DNA from: Roseateles toxinivorans
Lineage (GTDB): Bacteria; Pseudomonadota; Gammaproteobacteria; Burkholderiales; Burkholderiaceae_C
Reading direction: 5' to 3'
DNA: 64,000 bases
NCBI RefSeq assembly: GCF_004362525.1
Contig: NZ_SNXS01000003.1
Span: forward strand, 620,001 to 684,000
The notes below the pieces were generated by a model. It saw only the letters and a list, made by a program, of their open reading frames with translations, was not told where the DNA came from and did no database searches. The translations under genes were made by a program, and so were the position numbers. The stretch's first letter is position 1. Every line of letters begins with the position of its first letter. Positions 9,685 through 20,824 of the stretch are shown here, piece after piece.

Positions 9685-11250
9685 CTACGCTGCCGTCCCC
9701 AGCTTGAACAGCCCCACCACCTGATTCAGCCGCTGCGCCTGCTGCTGCAGGCTGCTGGCGGCGGCAGCCGATTCTTCGACCAGGGCGGCGTTTTGCTGTG
9801 TCATCTGGTCGAGCCGGGCCACGGATTCGTTGACCTGGGTGATGCCCAGGCTCTGTTCGGCGGTGGCCGAGGTGATCTCCCCCACCATGTCGGTGACGCG
9901 CCGCACGCTGACCACCACCTCGTCCATCGTGCTGCCCGCCGAGGCGACCAGGCGCGAGCCGGCATCGACCCGCTCGACGCTGGCGCCGATCAGGCTCTTG
10001 ATCTCCTTGGCGGCCTCGGCGCTGCGTTGCGCGAGTGAGCGGACCTCGCCGGCCACGACGGCGAAGCCCCGGCCATGCTCGCCGGCCCGGGCCGATTCGA
10101 CAGCGGCATTCAGCGCCAGGATATTGGTCTGGAAGGCGATGCCGTCGATCACGCCGATGATGTCGGAAATCTTCTTCGAGCTGGTGTTGATCTCGTCCAT
10201 CGTCGCCACGACCTGGGCCACGACGGCTCCGCCGCGAGCCGCAATGTCCGAGGCCGATGCGGCCAACTGACTGGCCGAGCGCGCCGAGTCGGCCGACTGC
10301 TTCATCGTGCTGGTGAGCTCCTCCATCGAGCTGGCCGCCTCCTCCAGATTGGCGGCGGTCATCTCGGTGCGCTGCGACAGGTCCTGGCTGCCGACCGCCA
10401 CCTCGGTGCTGGCCGTGCCAATGCTGCCCACCGAAGCTCGCACCTCCAGCAGGGCCCCGCGCAGGGCCTCCTGCATGGCCACCAGGGCCCCCAGCATCTG
10501 CGCCGGCTCATCGCGGCCGCCGTCGCGTATCACTTCGGTCAGATCCTTGGCGGCGATGCGCTCGGCCGACAGGATGGCCTTGCGCAGCGGCTGCACCACG
10601 CTGCGGATGCTGAACAGGATGAAGGGTGTCAGCAGGGCCAGCGCGACCAGCACGGTGACGGCCATCTTGGCCACCTGGCCGTTGGCCACCCCGGCGGCGG
10701 CTTCGGCGGCGGCCGCACCGTCCTTGCTGATGATGGCCGAGAGTTCCGAGCGCAGTTGCTCGGCCGGGCGGATCTGCGCCTTGGAGGCGTCGAGCGCCTT
10801 GTTGATGGCGGCGGTGTCGGCATACTGCCCGGACACCACCTGATCGAACACCGGCTGCGTGGCCTGCTGGTAGGCGCTGAGGCGGCCGTCCAGATCCTTG
10901 AGCTTCTGCTGCTCCTCCTTGCTGTCCAGTCCCTTGCTGAGCCCGGCAATCAGCTTGCGCGTCTTCTCGACCTCCTCGATCCACTCCTTGCGATAGCGTT
11001 CGACGGCGGCCTTGTCCTGCATATTGATCAGCACATCCTTCTCGTAGCGGCGGATGTTGCCCATGGCCTCGCGCAGCTCGCCCAGCGCAATGGCATTGCG
11101 GTACTCGTGCTCGGCGAAGCTGTGCATGCCGTCGCGCAGGCTGGACAGTCCGGCATAGCCGATGCCGCCGACCAGGGCCACCGTGAGCAAGACCAGTCCA
11201 AGCAGCACGAACAGCCGTGCCTTGATGGTGATGGACCTGAAAGACATCAT
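9685..11250 (-). CDS. methyl-accepting chemotaxis protein, four-helix-bundle sensor
   Basis: 521-residue transmembrane chemoreceptor. TM1 is at about 11-31, followed by an Ala/Glu-rich periplasmic four-helix-bundle type domain ([14 protein letters not shown] near 67-80), TM2 at about 195-215, HAMP at about 216-268, and the signalling hairpin. The hairpin tip is highly conserved ([20 protein letters not shown]). It ends in GLFKLGTAA and lacks the C-terminal DWESF tether of the three neighbouring receptors, so it would rely on them for docking the adaptation enzyme. The start is supported by AAGGAG 7 bases upstream. It is the last gene of the minus-strand chemotaxis cluster. Confidence 0.93.
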   Translation of the reverse strand: MMSFRSITIKARLFVLLGLVLLTVALVGGIGYAGLSSLRDGMHSFAEHEYRNAIALGELREAMGNIRRYEKDVLINMQDKAAVERYRKEWIEEVEKTRKLIAGLSKGLDSKEEQQKLKDLDGRLSAYQQATQPVFDQVVSGQYADTAAINKALDASKAQIRPAEQLRSELSAIISKDGAAAAEAAAGVANGQVAKMAVTVLVALALLTPFILFSIRSVVQPLRKAILSAERIAAKDLTEVIRDGGRDEPAQMLGALVAMQEALRGALLEVRASVGSIGTASTEVAVGSQDLSQRTEMTAANLEEAASSMEELTSTMKQSADSARSASQLAASASDIAARGGAVVAQVVATMDEINTSSKKISDIIGVIDGIAFQTNILALNAAVESARAGEHGRGFAVVAGEVRSLAQRSAEAAKEIKSLIGASVERVDAGSRLVASAGSTMDEVVVSVRRVTDMVGEITSATAEQSLGITQVNESVARLDQMTQQNAALVEESAAAASSLQQQAQRLNQVVGLFKLGTAA

Positions 11251-11349
11251 GGCCTGACTCCTTGGAGCTGCGGGGACAAGGGGGACTAGTTCATGCTCGT
11301 GTGAAGATCAGTTGAGTGCGAGTATCGACGGAACGAAGCGGGGCCGGGC

Positions 11350-13377
11350 CTAAAAGCTTTCCCAGTCGCCTTCGCCGCCACCACTTGACTTGGCTGGTGC
11401 GGGCGCCGCCACAGGGGCAGGTGCCGGCGTCGGCGCTGGGGGCTTGGCGCCGGCCGTGGCTTGCGGGCGCTTGGCCGCCGCCACCGGCTTGGCCTTGACT
11501 GCACCAGTGGCCGTAGCTGGCTTGGGTGCAGGTGCCGGGCGCTGTGCCTGGGCATAGGCCGTAGTGGGCACCTCGTCGGACAGCCGGAATACCCCAACCA
11601 CCTGGGACAGCCGGTGCGCCTGATCCTTCAGGCTCTCGGCGGCGGCGGCGGATTCTTCCACCAGGGCGGCGTTCTGCTGCGTCATCTGGTCCAACTGCAC
11701 GACCGACTGGTTGACGGTGCTGATGCCGTCGCTCTGCTCGGACGCGGCGGCGGTGATTTCGCCAATGATGTCCGTGACGCGCTGCACGCTGGTCACGATC
11801 TCGCTCATCGAGCTGCCTGCATCCTGCACCAGGCGGGCACCGGTTTCGACGCGCTCGACGCTGGCGCCGATCAGGGTCTTGATCTCCTTGGCGGCCTCGG
11901 CGCTGCGCTGGGCCAGCGAGCGCACCTCGCCGGCCACCACGGCAAAGCCGCGGCCCTGTTCGCCGGCACGTGCCGCCTCCACGGCGGCATTCAGGGCCAG
12001 GATATTGGTCTGGAAGGCGATGCCGTCGATCACGCCGATGATGTCGCTGATCTTCTTCGAGCTGGTGTTGATCTCGTCCATCGTCGACACCACCTGCGAC
12101 ACCACCTGGCCGCCCTTGGCCGCGGCGCTGGCGGCCGAGGAGGCGAGCTGGTCGGCGGTGCGGGCGGAGTCGGCGGTCTGGCGCACGGTGGCGGTCAGCT
12201 CGACCATGGAGGATGCGGCCTGCTGCAGATTGCTGGCCGTCTGCTCGGTGCGCTGGCTCAGGTCCTGTGCACCCATCGCGATCTCGCTGGAAGCGGTGGA
12301 GATCGAGTTGCTGGTCGAGCGCACGTCCATCAGGATGTGGGCGATCTTCTCGGCGAACAGATTGAAGGAGGCGGCGATCTGCGAGATCTCGTCCTTGCCT
12401 GTGACCGGCAGACGCTGCGTCAGGTCGCCGCCGCCGGAGCCGATCTCATCCATGGCCTTGCGCACCCGAACCAGGCCGGTGAGCATGGCACTGACCAGGA
12501 AGGCGGCCACCAGGCCCGACAGCAGAGACACGACCACCAGCACCAGGCCGGAGGCGCGCAACAGCGAGCTCAGCGAACTCAGGGCCTCGCCACGCTCGGC
12601 GGCGGTGACCAGCAGCCAGTCGGTCTCGGGCACGGCCGCCGCACGCAGCAGGAACTTGCCCTCGGGCAGTTCGGCGACCTGGGCCTGTGTGCCACTGCTG
12701 GCGAGCTGCGTGAGCATGGCCGCGTCCAGGCCCTTGGACAGCGTCGTGGTCGGCTTCATCGCCAGCTTGGCATCGGGGTGGGCGATGATGCGGCCGTCCT
12801 TGAAGACCAGGAAGGCGAAGCCACTGGTGGTCGGCTTGATGGTCTTGACGGTGGCCACCACATCGTCGAGGAACACGTCGGAGGCCACCACCGCCTTGGT
12901 CTGCCCTCCGCCCTTGACGGCATGGGCAAAGGTCACCACGAGCAAGTTCTTGGCTGCATCGAGATAGGGCTCGGTGATGATGGTGTTGCCGGCCGCGGCC
13001 GCCTGGGTGTACCAGGGGCGGCCGGTCGGGTCATAGCCGGCGGGCAGGTTCTGCGGCGCGTTGAACTGGATGCGCTTGTCGGCAAAGCCGACATAAGCCG
13101 CATCCAGACGTCCCGACTTCGCCGCCTGCACCAGGAACGGCACCGGGTCGGCCTGCTCGGTGACCGGCAGCAGCGCGGCGATGATGTCGCGCTGGTGGCG
13201 GACCCAGTGACCGATGTCGGCGGCATGGGCGCTGGCCAGGCCGTCCAGCTCGCGGGTGATCTGCTCGTTGGTGTGGGATCGCACCACGCTGTAGTTGGCA
13301 ATGGTGGACACCAGCAGGGTCAGCACGACCACGGCAATGCAGATCGCTATCAGTCGGTTCTTGATCGATCCAAACAT
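11350..13377 (-). CDS. methyl-accepting chemotaxis protein, dCache sensor
   Basis: 675-residue chemoreceptor. TM1 is at about 8-28. A large periplasmic domain (about 35-270) contains the double-Cache features [11 protein letters not shown] and ITEPYLDAA, which in this family form the ligand pocket for amino acids, organic acids or amines. TM2 is near 280-300, then HAMP with the signalling domain carrying the canonical tip. The tail is a Pro/Ala/Lys-rich linker ending GEGDWESF. That C-terminal pentapeptide resembles the NWETF docking site of CheR and CheB. The actual ligand cannot be read from sequence. The gene is 99 bases upstream of the previous receptor. Confidence 0.93.
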   Translation of the reverse strand: MFGSIKNRLIAICIAVVVLTLLVSTIANYSVVRSHTNEQITRELDGLASAHAADIGHWVRHQRDIIAALLPVTEQADPVPFLVQAAKSGRLDAAYVGFADKRIQFNAPQNLPAGYDPTGRPWYTQAAAAGNTIITEPYLDAAKNLLVVTFAHAVKGGGQTKAVVASDVFLDDVVATVKTIKPTTSGFAFLVFKDGRIIAHPDAKLAMKPTTTLSKGLDAAMLTQLASSGTQAQVAELPEGKFLLRAAAVPETDWLLVTAAERGEALSSLSSLLRASGLVLVVVSLLSGLVAAFLVSAMLTGLVRVRKAMDEIGSGGGDLTQRLPVTGKDEISQIAASFNLFAEKIAHILMDVRSTSNSISTASSEIAMGAQDLSQRTEQTASNLQQAASSMVELTATVRQTADSARTADQLASSAASAAAKGGQVVSQVVSTMDEINTSSKKISDIIGVIDGIAFQTNILALNAAVEAARAGEQGRGFAVVAGEVRSLAQRSAEAAKEIKTLIGASVERVETGARLVQDAGSSMSEIVTSVQRVTDIIGEITAAASEQSDGISTVNQSVVQLDQMTQQNAALVEESAAAAESLKDQAHRLSQVVGVFRLSDEVPTTAYAQAQRPAPAPKPATATGAVKAKPVAAAKRPQATAGAKPPAPTPAPAPVAAPAPAKSSGGGEGDWESF

Positions 13378-13474
13378 GGAGGTTTCCTAGGTTGCTACCC
13401 CGGAACTGACTCGCGCTCTGATTCACCGCACTTGCGGTGCCGGCGTTTTGACGGGAACCCGGGCATGGACTGAC

Positions 13475-15652
13475 TTAAAAACTCTCCCAATCACCTTCAC
13501 CACCCGCCGGACTTGTTGCCGGACTTGTTGCCGGCTTCGGGGCTGCGGCCGGTGCGACCACGGGTGGCCGCTGGGCCGCAGCCGGCTTGTTCATCGGCGC
13601 CTTTTTTGGCGCCGTCTTGGACACTGGTTTTGCGGCCCCCGATGGCGGCGCAGGCGGGCGCGGTGCCGGTGCGGCGTGCGAACCGCCTGCTGGGCGGGCC
13701 GCAGCCGGTGCATCGGCCTGGCCGCGGCTGTCGCTTTCGTTCAGGCGGAACACGCCCACAACCTGCGACAGCTTGTGCGCCTGCTCGCGCAGGCTCTCGG
13801 CGGCGGCGGCGGATTCCTCCACCAGTGCAGCGTTCTGCTGCGTCATCTGGTCCAGCTGCACGACCGAGGTGTTGACGGTGCTGATGCCATCGCTCTGTTC
13901 GCTGGAGGCGGCGGTGATTTCGCCGATGATGTCGGTCACGCGCTGCACGCTGGCGACGATCTCGGTCATCGTGGCGCCTGCATCCTGTACCAGCCGGGCA
14001 CCGGTCTCGACCCGGTCCACGCTGGCCGCAATCAAGGTCTTGATCTCCTTGGCAGCCTCGGCGCTGCGCTGGGCCAGCGAACGCACCTCACCGGCCACCA
14101 CGGCAAAGCCGCGGCCCTGTTCGCCGGCACGCGCCGCTTCCACGGCGGCATTCAGCGCCAGGATATTGGTCTGAAAGGCAATGCCGTCGATCACGCCGAT
14201 GATGTCGGAAATCTTCTTCGAGCTGGTGTTGATCTCGTCCATGGTGGTGACGACCTGCGACACCACCTCGCCGCCGCGCGAGGCCACGCTGGCCGCCGAC
14301 GAGGCCAGCTGGTTGGCGGTGCGCGCGGCATCGGCGCTTTGCTTGACGGTGGCCGTGAGCTCATGCATCGACGAGGCCGCCTGCTGCAGATTGCTGGCCG
14401 TCTGTTCGGTGCGACTGGACAGATCCTGATTGCCGCTGGCGATCTCGACGCTGGCGGTGCTGATCGAGTCCACCGAATGGCGCACCGTACCTATCATCTG
14501 GGCCAGGCGCAGACGCATGGCCTCGGTGTCCCGCATCAGCTCGCCGATCTCGTCGCTGCGGTTGCTGCTGACCGGCTGGGTCAGGTCGCCCTGGGCCACT
14601 GCCGAGACGGCCTGGCTCAGTTGCTTGAGCGGGGCGGCGACCCAGTTGCGCATCATCCAGAACAGGCCGGCACCCAGGGCCACGGTGGCTCCGCTGAGCA
14701 GCAGCCAGAAGGGCACCAGGGCGGCCCAGTGCGAGCGCATGGCCTCGCTGTCGGGCACCTCGGCAATCACCCACTGGCCGGCGACCTCGCTCTTGCGCAG
14801 CACGGCGAACAGATCGCTCCGGCTGGAACCCAGCACGCTGGGCACCTTGGCCAGATAGCCGTCCGGTGCGGCGGCCAGCTCGGCCAGCACCTTGTCCATG
14901 CCTGGAGCCACGTCGGTGACCTTCTTGCCCTTGGCCGTGGGGTGCATGAAGAAGACCGAGTTGGCCAGATCCTTGCCCGGCGTGACCATGTACAGGCCAC
15001 CCGATTCGAAGAACTTGGTCTCGGCCACGATCTTGGCCAGCGGCGACTCGAACGCGGTCAGGTCGAAGCCGACAAACAGCGCTCCGACCAACTTGCCGCC
15101 GTCGTCCTTGATCGGCTCGTAGCGTGTCATGTAAGGCTTGCCGAACAGCACCGTGCGGCCGGTATAGGGCTTGGAGGCCTTCAGCAGGGTGAAGGCCGGG
15201 TGCTGGCTGCCCAGCATTGTGCCCATGGCCCGCTCGCCGTTTTCCTTTTTCAGCGAGGAGGTGATGCGTTCGAAGTCGTCACCCTTGAGCGCGAACACGG
15301 TGGCCACGCCGCCGGTGGCGCTGCTGAACTTGTCCACCTGGGTGAAATTGCCATTCAGTTTGGGACCCCAATCACGCAGGTCACCCGAGGGCTCCAGGGT
15401 GAAGCTGGGCCCGAACTCCTGGCGGAAGGCGGTGAACAGGCTTTCGACCTGGACCCGCGAGGTCATGTCTATGGCTTCTATCGAATCGAGCTTGCCCTGG
15501 GCCTGGGCCCCGACAAGGGCGATCACCCGCTCACGCGACAGCTTGGTGGTCAGCACCGTCAGCAGGGTGCTGACAACCAGCAGAACCACCGCGACGGTGA
15601 CCACTCCGGTCAGCGAAACACGTCGGGCAATCGAGGCAACCTGGGTGGTCAT
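13475..15652 (-). CDS. methyl-accepting chemotaxis protein, Cache3-Cache2 sensor
   Basis: 725-residue chemoreceptor. The ATG at 15652 (MTTQVASIARRV) is preferred because GGAG sits about 8 bases upstream; a longer frame to 15724 has no such site. TM1 is at about 12-34. The periplasmic region resembles a Cache3-Cache2 fusion (ATVFALKGDDFERITSSLKK, then GKPYMTRYEPIKD and LVGALFVGFDL). TM2 is near 310-330, then HAMP and the conserved signalling hairpin. It ends with a long Pro/Ala linker and GEGDWESF, the presumed CheR/CheB tether. It lies 105 bases downstream of cheW on the same strand. Confidence 0.92.
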   Translation of the reverse strand: MTTQVASIARRVSLTGVVTVAVVLLVVSTLLTVLTTKLSRERVIALVGAQAQGKLDSIEAIDMTSRVQVESLFTAFRQEFGPSFTLEPSGDLRDWGPKLNGNFTQVDKFSSATGGVATVFALKGDDFERITSSLKKENGERAMGTMLGSQHPAFTLLKASKPYTGRTVLFGKPYMTRYEPIKDDGGKLVGALFVGFDLTAFESPLAKIVAETKFFESGGLYMVTPGKDLANSVFFMHPTAKGKKVTDVAPGMDKVLAELAAAPDGYLAKVPSVLGSSRSDLFAVLRKSEVAGQWVIAEVPDSEAMRSHWAALVPFWLLLSGATVALGAGLFWMMRNWVAAPLKQLSQAVSAVAQGDLTQPVSSNRSDEIGELMRDTEAMRLRLAQMIGTVRHSVDSISTASVEIASGNQDLSSRTEQTASNLQQAASSMHELTATVKQSADAARTANQLASSAASVASRGGEVVSQVVTTMDEINTSSKKISDIIGVIDGIAFQTNILALNAAVEAARAGEQGRGFAVVAGEVRSLAQRSAEAAKEIKTLIAASVDRVETGARLVQDAGATMTEIVASVQRVTDIIGEITAASSEQSDGISTVNTSVVQLDQMTQQNAALVEESAAAAESLREQAHKLSQVVGVFRLNESDSRGQADAPAAARPAGGSHAAPAPRPPAPPSGAAKPVSKTAPKKAPMNKPAAAQRPPVVAPAAAPKPATSPATSPAGGEGDWESF

Positions 15653-15757
15653 GGAGGGCTCCAACGGGGATTTTTTCTTTGCGGGATGAACGGCGTCGTG
15701 CATCCTGAGCCAACGGGGGCGCACGCAGCGCCCGCTTGACGAACAGCGGCGCGAGCC

Positions 15758-16288
15758 TCAGGCCAACTGATCCATCAGGCCCATATCGGCGCTGCTCATC
15801 AGCCCCTCGATGTCCATCAGTATCAGCATGCGATCATTGACGCTGCCAATGCCGGTGATGTAGCTTGTGTCCACGGTGCTGGCGTTCATCTCCGGGGCGG
15901 GGCGGATCGCGTCCTTGGTCAGCTCCAGCACATCGGACACCGAGTCCACCACGGCGCCGACGACGCGCCCACGCACATTCAGCACGATCACCACGGTGAA
16001 GCCGTTGTACTCGGCCGAGGCGCAACCCAGCTTCAGTCGCAGATCGACGATGGGCACGATCACGCCGCGCAGATTGACCACGCCCTTGATGAAATCAGGG
16101 GCGTTGGCAATGCGCGTGGGCGGCTCGTAGGAGCGGATCTCCTGCACCTTGAGGATGTCGATGCCATATTCCTCGGCGCCGAGGCGGAAGGTCAGGAACT
16201 CGCCGCTGCTGGGGCTTTGCGCCTGCAGCGCGCGGCCACCGCCCTGTCGGGCCAATTGGGTGGAGCTGCTTTCTTGGATCATTTCCAT
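15758..16288 (-). CDS. cheW: CheW coupling protein
   Basis: 176-residue scaffold protein that links receptors to the CheA kinase. A single CheW domain begins at about residue 28 ([20 protein letters not shown]) and includes the conserved stretches [12 protein letters not shown] and PIVDLR. The C-terminus extends slightly beyond the domain (MGLMDQLA). The start has GAGGT 5-6 bases upstream; a second ATG two codons later is possible. It sits between two MCP genes in the cheY-cheA-MCP-cheW-MCP run on the minus strand, so it is probably co-transcribed with them. Confidence 0.95.
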   Translation of the reverse strand: MEMIQESSSTQLARQGGGRALQAQSPSSGEFLTFRLGAEEYGIDILKVQEIRSYEPPTRIANAPDFIKGVVNLRGVIVPIVDLRLKLGCASAEYNGFTVVIVLNVRGRVVGAVVDSVSDVLELTKDAIRPAPEMNASTVDTSYITGIGSVNDRMLILMDIEGLMSSADMGLMDQLA

Positions 16289-16345
16289 GGCTTACCTCGA
16301 CTTAGTGATCTGCGTTGATTGTTGAGTTGGGCGCGCAGCTGGGGC

Positions 16346-18166
16346 TCAGAAGGATTCCCAGTCGCCATCGGAGCTGGAGGCCGAGGTCGGTGCCGCCGGC
16401 TTGGGCGAGGGCGCCGCGGCCTTCGGTGCCGGGAGGCTTGCGGGCTTGCTGGCCGGCTTGCTGACCGTTGGCGAGGCACCCAAGGACCTGGCGCTGGCCT
16501 GGGCCTTGCTGAGCACCTTGCTGGCCATCTGCGCCGACCTGGCTACCGGTGTTGCCGCCGGCTTGGGCGTTGCGGGCGGCAGCGGGGCGGCGACCTGGTG
16601 CTCGGCGAGCTGGAACTGATCAACCACCTGACCCAGGCGCTGGGCCTGTTCCTTGAGGCTCTCGGCGGCGGCGGCGGACTCTTCCACCAGCGCGGCGTTC
16701 TGCTGCGTCATCTGGTCCAGCTGCAGCACCGATTGATTGACGCTGCCGATGCCTTCACTCTGCTCCGATGCGGCGGCGGTGATCTCACCCATGATGTCGG
16801 TCACGCGCTGCACGCTGGCCACGATCTCGTTCATCGTCGTGCCGGCATCCTGCACCAGGCGGGCACCGGTTTCGACGCGCTCGACGCTGGCGCCGATCAG
16901 GGTCTTAATCTCCTTGGCGGCCTCGGCGCTGCGCTGGGCCAGCGAGCGCACCTCGCCGGCCACCACGGCAAAGCCGCGGCCCTGTTCGCCGGCACGTGCC
17001 GCTTCCACGGCGGCATTCAGCGCCAGGATATTGGTCTGGAAGGCGATGCCGTCGATCACGCCAATGATGTCGGAAATCTTCTTCGAGCTGGTGTTGATCT
17101 CGTCCATCGTGGTGACGACTTGCGAGACCACATTGCCGCCGCGCGAGGCGACCTCGGCCGCCGAGGAGGCCAGCTGGTTGGCGGTGCGCGCCGCGTCGGC
17201 GGACTGGCGCACGGTGGCGGTCAGCTGCTGCATCGACGAGGCCGTCTGCTGCAGGTTGGAGGCGGTCTGCTCGGTGCGGCTGGAGAGGTCCTGATTGCCC
17301 GAGGCAATCTCCACCGAGGCGGTGCGGATGTGGTCCGCCGAGGAGCGCACCTCGCCGACCAGGCGCTGCAGCGATTGCTGCATGGCCTGCAGCGAGCGCA
17401 TCAGATGCGAGGCCTCGTCCTGGCCCTCGATCGGCGACACCTTGCTGTGCAGATTGCCGTTGGCAATGGCGCTGGCCAGCCCTTCGGCGTCCACCAGCGG
17501 GCCGCAGATGCTGTTCATATTGAGCAGGGTCAGCGGCACCACTACCAGGGCGCTGAACGCCAGGATGACCATGAAGGCCAGCTGCATATTGGACTGCGTG
17601 CTGTCGATGCCGGCCTGGGTCTGGACGGACTCCTTCTCCATCGCGGCGCGCAACTCGGCGAGCGACTTCTCCATCAATGTGAACGAATCCTTGGCGCGTC
17701 CCAGCAGCTTGTCGGCCACCGCCGCGTTGTCGTAGGCGCCGGCCTCCAGCTGCTTGAGGATGGGCTCGGCCTGCTTGACGTAGTCGTCGAGCTGCGGGCC
17801 CATCTTCAGCACGATCGGGTTGTTGAGGTCTTCCGGCCCTTCGAGCATGTGCTTGGCGACCGTGCGGAACTGGCCCAGCGTGGCATCCCACTTGGCCCGA
17901 TGCGCCTTCACCGCCTCGGGCTTCTCGTAGCTGATGATCATGTCCTTCTCGTAGCGGCGCAGATCGCCCAGCGTCGTGACCAACTGGGTCAGATCATGGG
18001 AGTCGGCCAGCGAGGACTCGGCGAAGTCGCGGTTCTGCTGCTTGAGCAGATGCATGCCATAGATACCTACGCTGCCGACGACGGCCAGCAGCACCAGCAC
18101 CATGCCAATGGCGCCGATCATGCGCGTTCGGATACTGAACTGCCGCAGCAGATGACTGAGGTTCAT
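16346..18166 (-). CDS. methyl-accepting chemotaxis protein, four-helix-bundle sensor
   Basis: 606-residue chemoreceptor starting at the ATG at 18166 ([16 protein letters not shown]). TM1 is near 13-35, with a helical periplasmic sensor ([20 protein letters not shown]), TM2 near 195-215, HAMP and the signalling domain. The tail is a long Pro/Ala/Lys linker ending SSDGDWESF, the third copy of the docking pentapeptide in this cluster. The signalling-domain DNA (about 16850-17110) is almost identical to that of the receptors at 11840-12090 and 14010-14240. It lies 56 bases downstream of cheA and 57 bases upstream of cheW. Confidence 0.93.
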   Translation of the reverse strand: MNLSHLLRQFSIRTRMIGAIGMVLVLLAVVGSVGIYGMHLLKQQNRDFAESSLADSHDLTQLVTTLGDLRRYEKDMIISYEKPEAVKAHRAKWDATLGQFRTVAKHMLEGPEDLNNPIVLKMGPQLDDYVKQAEPILKQLEAGAYDNAAVADKLLGRAKDSFTLMEKSLAELRAAMEKESVQTQAGIDSTQSNMQLAFMVILAFSALVVVPLTLLNMNSICGPLVDAEGLASAIANGNLHSKVSPIEGQDEASHLMRSLQAMQQSLQRLVGEVRSSADHIRTASVEIASGNQDLSSRTEQTASNLQQTASSMQQLTATVRQSADAARTANQLASSAAEVASRGGNVVSQVVTTMDEINTSSKKISDIIGVIDGIAFQTNILALNAAVEAARAGEQGRGFAVVAGEVRSLAQRSAEAAKEIKTLIGASVERVETGARLVQDAGTTMNEIVASVQRVTDIMGEITAAASEQSEGIGSVNQSVLQLDQMTQQNAALVEESAAAAESLKEQAQRLGQVVDQFQLAEHQVAAPLPPATPKPAATPVARSAQMASKVLSKAQASARSLGASPTVSKPASKPASLPAPKAAAPSPKPAAPTSASSSDGDWESF

Positions 18167-18222
18167 ATATGTTCTATTCCCTGGAATCTTGGTGCTTGAT
18201 GAGCATGGGTCAGTGGCCCTGC

Positions 18223-20382
18223 TCAATGGCGCGAGCGTCGCACCAGGCTGCCGATGTCGAGAATCAAGGCGACCCGGCCATCGCCCATGATGGTGGCGCC
18301 TGAAACATCAGGCACCTTGCGGTAGTTGGCCTCGAGATTCTTCACCACCACCTGCTGCTGACCGAGCAACTCATCCACCAGCATGGCGACGCGGCCACCC
18401 TCGGCCTCGACCACCACCATGATGGAGCTGACATGCTCGAAATCGAAGCGGGGCACATTGAACACACGCTCCAGCTCGACCACCGGCATGTACTCCTGGC
18501 GCACCTCGACCAGACGGCCCGAACCGCCGACGGTCTTGATGGTGTCAGGCGTGACCTGGAAGGACTCGACCACCGAGGACAGCGGCAGGATGTAGACCTC
18601 TTCGCCGACACCTACGCTCATGCCGTCCATGATGGCCAGGGTCAGCGGCAGGCGCACCGAGACCTTCATGCCATAGCCTTCGGCCGAGTCGATCTCGACC
18701 GTGCCACCCAGCGAGGTGATGTTGCGCTTGACCACGTCCATGCCGACGCCGCGGCCGGACACATCGGTCACTTCGTCTGCGGTGGAGAAGCCCGGCGCGA
18801 AGATCAGGTTCCAGACCTCGGAGTCGGTCATCGAGTCGGGTGCGTCGATGCCGCGCTCGCGGGCCTTCTTGATCAGTTTGTCGCGGTTCAGGCCGCGGCC
18901 GTCGTCGCGCACCTCGATCACGATGGAACCGCCCTGATGGGAGGCCACCAGGGTGATGGTGCCTTGTTCGTTCTTGCCCTTGGCCAGGCGGTCGGCGGGC
19001 ATTTCGATGCCATGGTCGCAGCTGTTGCGCACCAGGTGGGTCAGCGGGTCGGTGATCTTCTCGACCAGGCCCTTGTCCAGTTCGGTGGCTTCGCCCTGCG
19101 TCACCAGCTCGACCTTCTTGCCCAGCTTGGCGGCCAGATCGCGCAGCATCCGCGGGAAGCGGCTGAAGACCATGGACATCGGAATCATGCGGATCGACAT
19201 CACCGATTCCTGCAGATCCCGGGTGTTGCGCTCCAGATCGGCCAGGCCCGAGGTCAGCTGCTGGTACAGGCCCGGATCCACATTGCGGCTGTTCTGCGCC
19301 AGCATGGCCTGGGTGATGACCAACTCGCCCACCAGATTGATCAGCTGGTCGACCTTCTCGACCGAGACGCGCAGCGTGGTTGATTCCATGCCGGCCGGTG
19401 CGGCCTTTTCGGCCTTGGGAGCGGCAGGTTTGACCACCGGTGCGGGGGTTGGCACCTGACTCTGGCCCGAGGTTTCGTGGCTCACGGCCACCGGCGCGGC
19501 CGTGGCTTCCGGTGCGCCGGGGGCGTCGGCGAAGAAGCCGTAACCTGGGTCCTTGTCGGCAGCGACTTCCACTTCGGCCGCCGGTGCGCCCGGTGCGCCG
19601 GCGTGGAAGCCATAGCCCGAGGTCAGCGGCATCAGCACCACTTGTTCGCGGGCGACGTGGAAGGTGAATAGGTCCAGCAGATCGTTGTCACTGCTGCTGG
19701 TGATGATCTTGAAGCGACGCATGCCGTCGGCGGCCTGGCCACCGTCCAGCGGCTCTATCGTGCCCAGGTCGGTGATCTCCTTGAACAGTTCGACCAGATT
19801 GTCGGCCTGGGCGGTGTCTTCCAGCGGGCCGACCTGCAGCTCCAGCTGGCGTACGCCGGATGTGGCAGGTGCGGCTGCCGGCGCAGGGGCTGCGGCCGCA
19901 GGAGGAGGGGGCGGAGGCGGCGGCGGAGCGACCGGCTTGGCGGCAGCCGCCACCGGAGCGGCCTGGCCGCTGACCATGGCGCGTATGCTGACCAGCAGGT
20001 CGGCCGTGTCCACCACGTCGCCGCCGGAGCCCTGGTGGCGCGCGAGTTGGGCGCGCAAGGCATCGCCCGACTGCAGCAGCACGTCGACCATGGCCGAGGT
20101 CGGGTTCAGTTCATGGCGACGCAGCTTGTCCAGCAGCGTTTCCATCTGGTGCGTCAGTTCGGCCACATCGCTGAAGCCAAAGGTGGCCGAGCCACCCTTG
20201 ATCGAATGCGCGCAGCGGAAGATGGCATTCAGCTCTTCGTCGTCGGCGGCCTCAATGTCCAGATTGAGCAGCAGCTGCTCCATGCTGTCGAGGTTCTCGC
20301 CGGCCTCCTCGAAAAAGACCTGGTAGAACTGGCTCAGGTCGATACCAGCGCTCATGCTGGCGTTGTCGGACATCTCACCCAT
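18223..20382 (-). CDS. cheA: CheA chemotaxis histidine kinase
   Basis: 719-residue kinase that phosphorylates CheY in response to receptor state. An N-terminal HPt (P1) domain carries the phosphorylated His59 in [15 protein letters not shown] Pro/Ala-rich linker (about 150-180) and a small central domain follow, then dimerisation helices, the ATPase (N box [37 protein letters not shown]) and a C-terminal CheW-like P5 domain. The length is typical of betaproteobacterial CheA. The first ATG has AGGGG about 9 bases upstream; ATGs at codons 4 and 10 are alternatives. cheY is 30 bases upstream in the same run. Confidence 0.96.
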   Translation of the reverse strand: MGEMSDNASMSAGIDLSQFYQVFFEEAGENLDSMEQLLLNLDIEAADDEELNAIFRCAHSIKGGSATFGFSDVAELTHQMETLLDKLRRHELNPTSAMVDVLLQSGDALRAQLARHQGSGGDVVDTADLLVSIRAMVSGQAAPVAAAAKPVAPPPPPPPPPAAAAPAPAAAPATSGVRQLELQVGPLEDTAQADNLVELFKEITDLGTIEPLDGGQAADGMRRFKIITSSSDNDLLDLFTFHVAREQVVLMPLTSGYGFHAGAPGAPAAEVEVAADKDPGYGFFADAPGAPEATAAPVAVSHETSGQSQVPTPAPVVKPAAPKAEKAAPAGMESTTLRVSVEKVDQLINLVGELVITQAMLAQNSRNVDPGLYQQLTSGLADLERNTRDLQESVMSIRMIPMSMVFSRFPRMLRDLAAKLGKKVELVTQGEATELDKGLVEKITDPLTHLVRNSCDHGIEMPADRLAKGKNEQGTITLVASHQGGSIVIEVRDDGRGLNRDKLIKKARERGIDAPDSMTDSEVWNLIFAPGFSTADEVTDVSGRGVGMDVVKRNITSLGGTVEIDSAEGYGMKVSVRLPLTLAIMDGMSVGVGEEVYILPLSSVVESFQVTPDTIKTVGGSGRLVEVRQEYMPVVELERVFNVPRFDFEHVSSIMVVVEAEGGRVAMLVDELLGQQQVVVKNLEANYRKVPDVSGATIMGDGRVALILDIGSLVRRSRH

Positions 20383-20412
20383 GGTGTTGTACCCCTGTGA
20401 TCGTGAGACGCA

Positions 20413-20775
20413 TTAACGGATGACCTTGCCGATGACCTCGATCAGCTTGGCTGGATCGAAGGGTTTGACCAGCCAGCCGGTGGCACCGGCGGCGCGGCCG
20501 GCCTGCTTCATCTGGTCGCTGGACTCGGTGGTCAGGATCAGGATGGGTGTGGTCTTGAACTTCGGGTTGTCGCGCAGCTTCTTGGTCAGGCTGATGCCGT
20601 CCATGCGCGGCATGTTCTGGTCGGTGAGGACCAGGTCGAAATTGCGCTGTCCTGCCTTCTCCCAGGCGTCCTGGCCATCAACCGCCTCGACCACATTGAA
20701 GCCGGCGTTCTTCAGTGTGAAGGTCACCATTTGGCGCATGGATGCCGAGTCGTCCACAGCAAGAATTGAATGCAT
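20413..20775 (-). CDS. cheY: CheY response regulator (first copy)
   Basis: 120-residue stand-alone receiver. The ATG at 20775 (MHSILAVDDSASMRQM) has GGAG 7 bases upstream; the longer frame to 20928 is not conserved-looking. The acidic pair is Asp8/Asp9, the phospho-acceptor is Asp52 in LVLTDQNMP, the switch Thr lies in LILTTES and the conserved Lys in LVKPFDP. It lies between cheA and a CheZ-like gene. This type of CheY, with IL(A/T)VDDSASMRQMV, is common beside cheA. A second, more enteric-like cheY is at 48577-48969, so this one may serve the local array or act as a phosphate sink. Confidence 0.94.
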   Translation of the reverse strand: MHSILAVDDSASMRQMVTFTLKNAGFNVVEAVDGQDAWEKAGQRNFDLVLTDQNMPRMDGISLTKKLRDNPKFKTTPILILTTESSDQMKQAGRAAGATGWLVKPFDPAKLIEVIGKVIR

Positions 20776-20824
20776 CTCTATCTCCGGGGTATCGCTAGGG
20801 TTTTCGGGTAATTGGTTCAGGTCT

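Noticed and set aside
10075-15739. Several long plus-strand frames opposite the MCP genes
   Set aside because: Their translations repeat the same pattern in each MCP (reverse of the conserved signalling domain), so they are shadows of related genes, not a protein family.
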